Shown piece by piece: positions 59,780 to 64,000 of a stretch of 64,000 nt of DNA. This stretch comes from Anoxybacterium sp963668245 (GTDB taxonomy: Bacteria > Bacillota > Clostridia > Peptostreptococcales > Anaerovoracaceae): assembly GCA_963668245.2 (NCBI GenBank), contig CAXXKB010000006.1, forward strand, positions 62,001 to 126,000, in the 5' to 3' direction. Under the pieces are notes generated by a model. The model saw only the letters and a list, made by a program, of their open reading frames with translations, ran no database searches and had not been told where the DNA came from. Each line of letters opens with the position of its first letter. Within the stretch, counting starts at the first letter, position 1. The position numbers and the translations under genes are program-made.

Positions 59780-60586
59780 ATGAAAAGAAAAATAAGCTTG
59801 ATTGTTGCGCTGATGCTTGTTTTTGTACTCGCTTTGGCAGGTTGTGGACAAACAACGGAAGAAGCGGCACCAGTAGATCAAGGACCAACAGATGAAGCGG
59901 TGGAAGTCAATGTATCAGCAGCAGCAAGTCTGACAGATGCATTAACAGAAATCCAGCAAGAATATGCAAAGGAAAGCAATGCGATTATTCGATTTAATTT
60001 TGGATCTTCAGGAGCGCTCCGAAAGCAAGTTGAGGAAGGCGCGCCATGTGATTTATTTTTATCCGCATCAAAAGACCATATGGATGGTTTAGAAGCAGGA
60101 GGGTTGCTTGATGAGGATACAAGATTAGACTTGCTGGCAAATAAACTGACTTTGATAGCATCCGCTGAAAAAGCAGATACCATCAAGAGTTATGAAGATA
60201 TGACTTCTGATATGGTAGGAAGCATTTCCATTGGAACGCCAGACACAGTTCCAGCTGGAAAATATGCACAACAAGCACTTCAAAATCTGGGAATTTATGA
60301 TCAAGTTGAAAGTAAAGTTGTCTTCGCAAAAGATGTGCGTCAAGTTTTAGAGTATGTTGATACTGGTAATGTAGACTGTGGGATTGTATATCGATCAGAT
60401 ACTGTCGTAATGGAGAGTGGTGTCATCGTTATGGACTTACCAGATGACAGCCATGATGCGATTGTTTATCCAGCGGCCTTGATCAAGGATTCTGCACAAA
60501 ATGAAGCGGCAGCAAAATTCTTTGAATTCTTACAAACAGATGCTGCAAAGGATATCTTTGAGAAATATGGCTTTACAGTTTTATAA
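59780..60586 (+). CDS. modA: Molybdate-binding lipoprotein
   Basis: 268 residues. Lipoprotein signal ending LALAGC (lipobox), then a mature periplasmic-type binding protein: VNVSAAASLTDALTEIQQEY, RFNFGSSGALRKQVEEGAPC, SKDHMDGLEAGGLLDEDTR, VDCGIVYRSDTVVM. Molybdate or tungstate is bound outside the membrane. GGAGGG precedes ATG. First gene of modABC. Confidence 0.93.
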   Translation: MKRKISLIVALMLVFVLALAGCGQTTEEAAPVDQGPTDEAVEVNVSAAASLTDALTEIQQEYAKESNAIIRFNFGSSGALRKQVEEGAPCDLFLSASKDHMDGLEAGGLLDEDTRLDLLANKLTLIASAEKADTIKSYEDMTSDMVGSISIGTPDTVPAGKYAQQALQNLGIYDQVESKVVFAKDVRQVLEYVDTGNVDCGIVYRSDTVVMESGVIVMDLPDDSHDAIVYPAALIKDSAQNEAAAKFFEFLQTDAAKDIFEKYGFTVL

Positions 60587-60643
60587 TTGAATTGTATCAT
60601 GGTATAGATTGTAAAATGTATTCGTACCAATAAGGAGCTATTC

Positions 60644-61315
60644 ATGTTGTCACCTATTTTGCTCTCTTTAAAAATAGCAACCATAGCAACCATCTTTTCT
60701 TTCTTACTAGGCGTTTTTTTTGCATATATCATAAACAAGAAAGAAATACCAGGTAAAAATATTTGGGAGACGATATTGATATTACCCATGGTTTTACCAC
60801 CTTCAGTGATGGGGTATCTGCTTTTGATTGCGTTTGGGAAAAGAGGGATAATAGGTGGCTTTTTATTAGAAACTTTTCACATTCAAATTGTGTTTACATG
60901 GGTGGGAGCTGTCATCGCAGCTTGTGTTGTTTCTTTGCCCTTGATGTATCAAAATGTCAAATCAGCTCTGGTTAGCATGGATCCTATCTATGAACAAGCA
61001 GCTCAAACGTTGGGTAGCAGTGAATGGAAAATCTTTCGAACCGTTATCTTCCCGCTGGCTTGGCCAGGCATTATTAGTGGTATCTCCTTGGCCTTTGCCA
61101 GAGCCATTGGAGAATTTGGTGCTACTTTGATGATAGCAGGTAATATTCCTGGAAAAACACAGACTATTCCTACCGCTATTTATTTTGCAGTAGAAGCTGG
61201 AAATAAGAGCTTGGCGAATCGTTTGGTTTTGATTATGACTATCTTTAGTTTTCTGCTAATATTTATACTGAATGCTTGGCTTAAGAAACGGAACTATACT
61301 GGAAGATCAAGCTAG
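60644..61315 (+). CDS. modB: Molybdate ABC transporter permease
   Basis: 223 residues with five to six membrane helices and the permease EAA motif (YEQAAQTLGSSEWKIFRTVI, FARAIGEFGATLMIAG). AAGGAGC precedes ATG. modC starts 49 bases after its stop. Confidence 0.93.
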   Translation: MLSPILLSLKIATIATIFSFLLGVFFAYIINKKEIPGKNIWETILILPMVLPPSVMGYLLLIAFGKRGIIGGFLLETFHIQIVFTWVGAVIAACVVSLPLMYQNVKSALVSMDPIYEQAAQTLGSSEWKIFRTVIFPLAWPGIISGISLAFARAIGEFGATLMIAGNIPGKTQTIPTAIYFAVEAGNKSLANRLVLIMTIFSFLLIFILNAWLKKRNYTGRSS

Positions 61316-61364
61316 GGCTTTGCAAAAAAATCCTTTCTACTGTTCAAAGAAATCGAGGAAAGCT

Positions 61365-62024
61365 ATGTTTTTTAAAATACAAAAGAAATTAGATCATTTT
61401 ATGGTAGATATAGAATATGGATTTGAACAAGGCGTTCTAGTGATACAAGGAGAATCTGGAGCGGGGAAAACGACAGTGCTTAATTGCATTTCTGGTTTGG
61501 TGATGCCTGAATCGGGCAGTATAAAAATTGGTGAGCGTATTGTTTATGATAGTGACAAAAAAATTAATATCACAACCCGAGAAAGAACCGTTGGATATCT
61601 TTTTCAAAACTATGCCCTTTTTCCGAACATGAATGTATATCAAAACGTGATATACGGGATGAAAAACAAAAAAGAATATAAAGAAAATAGGACCGAACGG
61701 TTGGCCTTACTGGAGTACGCCGATTACATTATGGAGACCTTTGGGATAGCGCATTTAAAAAAAAAGCACCCCAACCAAATTTCCGGAGGAGAAAAGCAGA
61801 GAGTCGCTTTGTCAAGAGCCATTGTTTCCAAACCAGAGTTGCTGTTGCTAGATGAACCATTTTCAGCGTTGGATCAAAAAACAAAAGAAGTAGTATATCA
61901 AGAATTCTTACTCTTTAAAAAAGAATTCAGCATACCCGCGGTATTAATCACCCACAACCCAGAAGAAAGTAGGATGTTTGGAGATTGCCGGATTCTAATG
62001 AAAGAAGGAAAAATTATAGGATAA
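61365..62024 (+). CDS. modC: Molybdate ABC transporter ATPase
   Basis: 219 residues from ATG 61365 (GAGGAAAG upstream; ATG 61272 lies in modB). Walker A GESGAGKTT, Q-loop FQNYALFP, signature ISGGEKQRVALSRA, Walker B LLLLDEPFSALD, then H-loop ITHNPEE. It stops at about residue 219, so the C-terminal TOBE regulatory domain of enteric ModC is missing. A terminator follows. Confidence 0.9.
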   Translation: MFFKIQKKLDHFMVDIEYGFEQGVLVIQGESGAGKTTVLNCISGLVMPESGSIKIGERIVYDSDKKINITTRERTVGYLFQNYALFPNMNVYQNVIYGMKNKKEYKENRTERLALLEYADYIMETFGIAHLKKKHPNQISGGEKQRVALSRAIVSKPELLLLDEPFSALDQKTKEVVYQEFLLFKKEFSIPAVLITHNPEESRMFGDCRILMKEGKIIG

Positions 62025-62027
62025 GTC

Positions 62028-62056
62028 AAAGAGAAGCTGAAAGCCTCTCTTTTTTC
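62028..62056 (+). terminator. Terminator after modC
   Basis: AAGAGA-GCT and AGC-TCTCTT arms around GAA, with small bulges, followed by six T (62050-62055). Confidence 0.65.
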
Positions 62057-62118
62057 ATGATTACAATTATGATATAATAAACTAATTATTAACAAAAAGG
62101 GTGATTATATTACAATAG

Positions 62119-62160
62119 TTGGCAAAATGGTTTGCCACGATGCATCCCGAAGTCGGTGAG
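62119..62160 (+). other. Structured leader of xdhC
   Basis: TGGCAAA/TTTGCCA (stem 7, loop ATGG, about 62120-62137), GATGCATC, and CCGAAGTCGG form closely packed inverted repeats just before the ribosome site. TATAAT at 62073-62078 is a likely -10. Possibly a small regulatory RNA element; no class is recognised. Confidence 0.4.
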
Positions 62161-62186
62161 TTTAAATAATAAAGAGAGGATTTCAA

Positions 62187-63008
62187 ATGAATAAAATCGT
62201 GTATATTGGAAAAGATTTGATTGAAAAAGGGCAGGATTTTGTCATTGCAAAGGTTGTAGACACACATGGTTCTACACCGCGTAAAAAAGGAGCATATCTT
62301 TTAATGGAAAAGGATGGAACTCGTTATGGAACGGTAGGCGGAGGGAAGTTGGAAGCTGAAGTTGAAAAAGTATGCTTAAAAACTTTTGAAACAAAGGAGT
62401 CTGGTATTTATCATTATCGACTTACCCCAGAGGATCAACAGGGTTTGGATATGCGGTGTGGTGGTGATGCTGATGTGAGCATAGAATATGTGGACGCCTC
62501 ACGCCCCGACAGCTTTATTACCGATTTTGACTTAAAGTCTAAAGTATATATCTTTGGAGGAGGTCATGTGGGACTTGCCTTAGAGCCAATTCTTAGATAT
62601 GTAAATTTTGCCACTTGCGTGATTGATGACAGACCAGATTATGCAAATCGAGAGCGATTTCCAGAAGCAGACGAAGTGAAGGTAATTGACAGCTTTCTTG
62701 ATGCATATCAGGAAATTGAAACGGATGAAAATAGCTATGTGATTATTATTACTCGGGGGCATAGCGCTGACTATGATGTATTAAAGCAAACATTGCCAAG
62801 AGCAACTGCCTATATTGGAATGATTGGAAGTAAAAATAAGGTGGCTGCAATTTACCAAATGCTAAAAGATGATGGTTTTACAGAAGATGACCTGAAACGA
62901 GTTTATTCTCCAATTGGAATGAGTATTTATGCGGAAACACCAGAAGAAATTGCAATCAGCATTGCAGGAGAAATGATTAAGGTTAGGGCAGGGCATGGTG
63001 AACGATAG
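62187..63008 (+). CDS. xdhC: XdhC-family molybdenum cofactor insertion protein
   Basis: 273 residues. The XdhC/CoxI N-terminal half (VDTHGSTPRKKGAYLLMEKD, GTVGGGKLEAEVEK) and the Rossmann C-terminal half (VYIFGGGHVGLALEP, YIGMIGSKNKVAAIYQML, SPIGMSIYAETPEEIAISIA) are both intact. XdhC protects and inserts sulfurated Moco into xanthine dehydrogenase-type enzymes. Here its client is probably the hydroxylase at 48630. GAGAGGATT precedes the ATG. The next gene overlaps its end by 14 bases. Confidence 0.9.
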   Translation: MNKIVYIGKDLIEKGQDFVIAKVVDTHGSTPRKKGAYLLMEKDGTRYGTVGGGKLEAEVEKVCLKTFETKESGIYHYRLTPEDQQGLDMRCGGDADVSIEYVDASRPDSFITDFDLKSKVYIFGGGHVGLALEPILRYVNFATCVIDDRPDYANRERFPEADEVKVIDSFLDAYQEIETDENSYVIIITRGHSADYDVLKQTLPRATAYIGMIGSKNKVAAIYQMLKDDGFTEDDLKRVYSPIGMSIYAETPEEIAISIAGEMIKVRAGHGER

Positions 63009-64000
63009 ACAAGGAGAAAATTCAAAGGCTCAAGTTCCCAAGCAGGGGCCTACGGCGAAGATTGATACAGCGATTCTTTTGGCTGCAGGATTTTCTTCTC
63101 GAATGGGAGCGTTTAAACCTTTGCTTCAGATTGGAGATAAAAGTGCAATTGAGCATGTGATTGATACCTTAAAAGAGAGCAATGTGAAAAATATTATTTG
63201 TGTCACAGGATATCAACGTGATCAAATACAGCCAATCCTCGTAAAGAATCAGGTGGAAGAAGCTTATAATGATGATTATGGCACAGGAATGTTTTCCTCC
63301 ATCCAAACTGGTGTGAGTAGAATCGCATCTCTTGGTAATGCTGTGAAAGGATTCTACCTAGTGTTGGTGGATTGCCCACTGATTCCACCAGAAGTATTTC
63401 ATTTAATGGAAGCCAATATGAAAGAATATGGGGAATCCTTTTTGGTTCCCTGCTACCGGGGGAAAAAAGGGCATCCACTCTATATCCCTGCGGGTTTTGT
63501 GGATGAAATATTAAATTATCATGGAGATGGTGGGCTAAAAGCTATTACAAACCGCCATGATGATCAAATGGTCCGATTGGAAGTAGGGATTGAAGGTGTT
63601 GTTCTGGATATGGATACACCGGAAGGCTACGAAGAGGTTTTGTCGTATTATCATAACGTCGTTAAAAAAGACCACCGGGGAAAATCAACCTTTTCAAAAA
63701 TCTCGGTCGAGGATGAATTGATGGATTTGGAACGGGCGCTTCAGGGAAGACGTATTTTTCTTATCAGACATGGAGAAATTCAGCAACATCAGGAAAAGAT
63801 TTTTTTGGGACAGACGGATGTGCCTCTTTCTGAAAGAGGCAAAGAGCAGGCGCAAAATGCAGCAAAAGAACTGGCTCATTATCATATTAGAACCAATCGA
63901 ATCTATACAAGTGATTTGTCTCGAACGGTTAAGACGGCAGAAATCATTGCGAGTTATATGGTTGGATTGAGTCATGCTGACAAGTTTGATTCGTATCCTT
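62995..64000 (+). CDS. MocA-like NTP transferase fused to histidine phosphatase (cut by window end)
   Basis: Incomplete at 64000; 335 codons seen. Residues about 23-220 are a MobA/MocA-type nucleotidyltransferase: ILLAAGFSSRMGAFKPLLQI, DDYGTGMFSSIQTG, VDCPLIPPEVF. Residues from about 258 are a histidine phosphatase: IFLIRHGEIQQHQEKIFLGQ, then TDVPLSERGKEQAQNAAKE and SDLSRTVKTAEII. The transferase probably attaches CMP to molybdopterin as MocA does; the phosphatase substrate is unknown. Start at ATG 62995 inside the xdhC end (GTG 62998 also possible). The fused pair suggests the two reactions are linked in cofactor finishing. Confidence 0.8.
   Translation, partial: MVNDRQGENSKAQVPKQGPTAKIDTAILLAAGFSSRMGAFKPLLQIGDKSAIEHVIDTLKESNVKNIICVTGYQRDQIQPILVKNQVEEAYNDDYGTGMFSSIQTGVSRIASLGNAVKGFYLVLVDCPLIPPEVFHLMEANMKEYGESFLVPCYRGKKGHPLYIPAGFVDEILNYHGDGGLKAITNRHDDQMVRLEVGIEGVVLDMDTPEGYEEVLSYYHNVVKKDHRGKSTFSKISVEDELMDLERALQGRRIFLIRHGEIQQHQEKIFLGQTDVPLSERGKEQAQNAAKELAHYHIRTNRIYTSDLSRTVKTAEIIASYMVGLSHADKFDSYP

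Noticed and set aside
1..64000. CRISPR arrays, rRNA or tRNA genes, plasmid or phage origin
   Set aside because: No regularly spaced repeats, no rRNA or tRNA-like stretches and no replication genes were seen on either strand.

Overview
The window looks like a chromosome segment of a low-GC, anaerobic, Gram-positive bacterium of the Clostridia (Eubacteriales). Evidence: strong AGGAGG ribosome sites with frequent TTG/GTG starts, TTGACA-17-TATAAT promoters, a leucine T-box, DUF1836 and DUF951 genes, FabK-type fatty-acid synthesis, a C-GCAxxG-C-C protein, and a regulator domain resembling the lysine-fermentation enzyme 3,5-diaminohexanoate dehydrogenase. The species cannot be named from sequence alone. 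Functions were assigned by reading motifs; no database search was run.

Layout. 1-13.8 kb: housekeeping genes. These are a small membrane protein, a zinc-ribbon membrane protein, ATP-type PEP carboxykinase and a giant UPF0182 membrane protein, then (minus strand) a CBS-type manganese pyrophosphatase, MutY and an SGNH hydrolase with a palindromic operator region. A DUF1836 regulator and a HerA-like protein that has lost its nucleotide-binding motifs follow. 13.9-20.6 kb: a decaying Rhs polymorphic-toxin locus on the minus strand. It has a truncated Rhs core with an in-frame amber codon and three successive toxin/immunity modules, more degraded the further they lie from the core. A 617-bp direct repeat and a truncated tyrosine recombinase are also present. 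20.7-26.9 kb: a glutamine synthetase-like protein, SerRS, DUF951, an unknown membrane protein, PutP and a small acidic protein.

26.9-31.8 kb: a T-box-controlled leuACDB operon. 31.9-40.3 kb: an EamA exporter, a sigma-54 activator with a dehydrogenase-derived sensor domain, a membrane diguanylate cyclase, a transglutaminase-like protein and an Orn/Lys/Arg decarboxylase. 40.4-47.5 kb: a fatty-acid synthesis operon fabH-fabK-fabD-fabG-fabF-fabZ ending in a gene that joins a FabT-like MarR repressor to a second FabK/nitronate monooxygenase-like enzyme. A TTTGA-N3-TCAAA palindrome sits just after the predicted transcription start of the operon. No acyl carrier protein gene is present in it.

48.2-64 kb: a molybdenum hydroxylase island. 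It contains a two-cluster Fe-S/molybdopterin hydroxylase, a multi-cluster FAD/CCG-domain oxidoreductase, a small zinc-ribbon protein, a radical SAM enzyme, a methyltransferase, a C-GCAxxG-C-C protein, two Crp/Fnr regulators, a THEP1-like NTPase, an HTH-TOBE molybdate regulator divergent from modABC, XdhC, and an NTP-transferase/histidine-phosphatase fusion cut by the window end. Together these suggest molybdate uptake, cofactor finishing and insertion, and electron transfer for one highly expressed hydroxylase. The radical SAM/methyltransferase/C-GCAxxG-C-C/zinc-ribbon core is the least understood part. The most notable items are the MarR-FabK fusion with an internal start, the dehydrogenase-sigma-54 activator fusion, the nucleotide-site-less HerA homologue, the Rhs tip fossils, and the molybdenum island with a structured leader behind a Crp/Fnr-like site.
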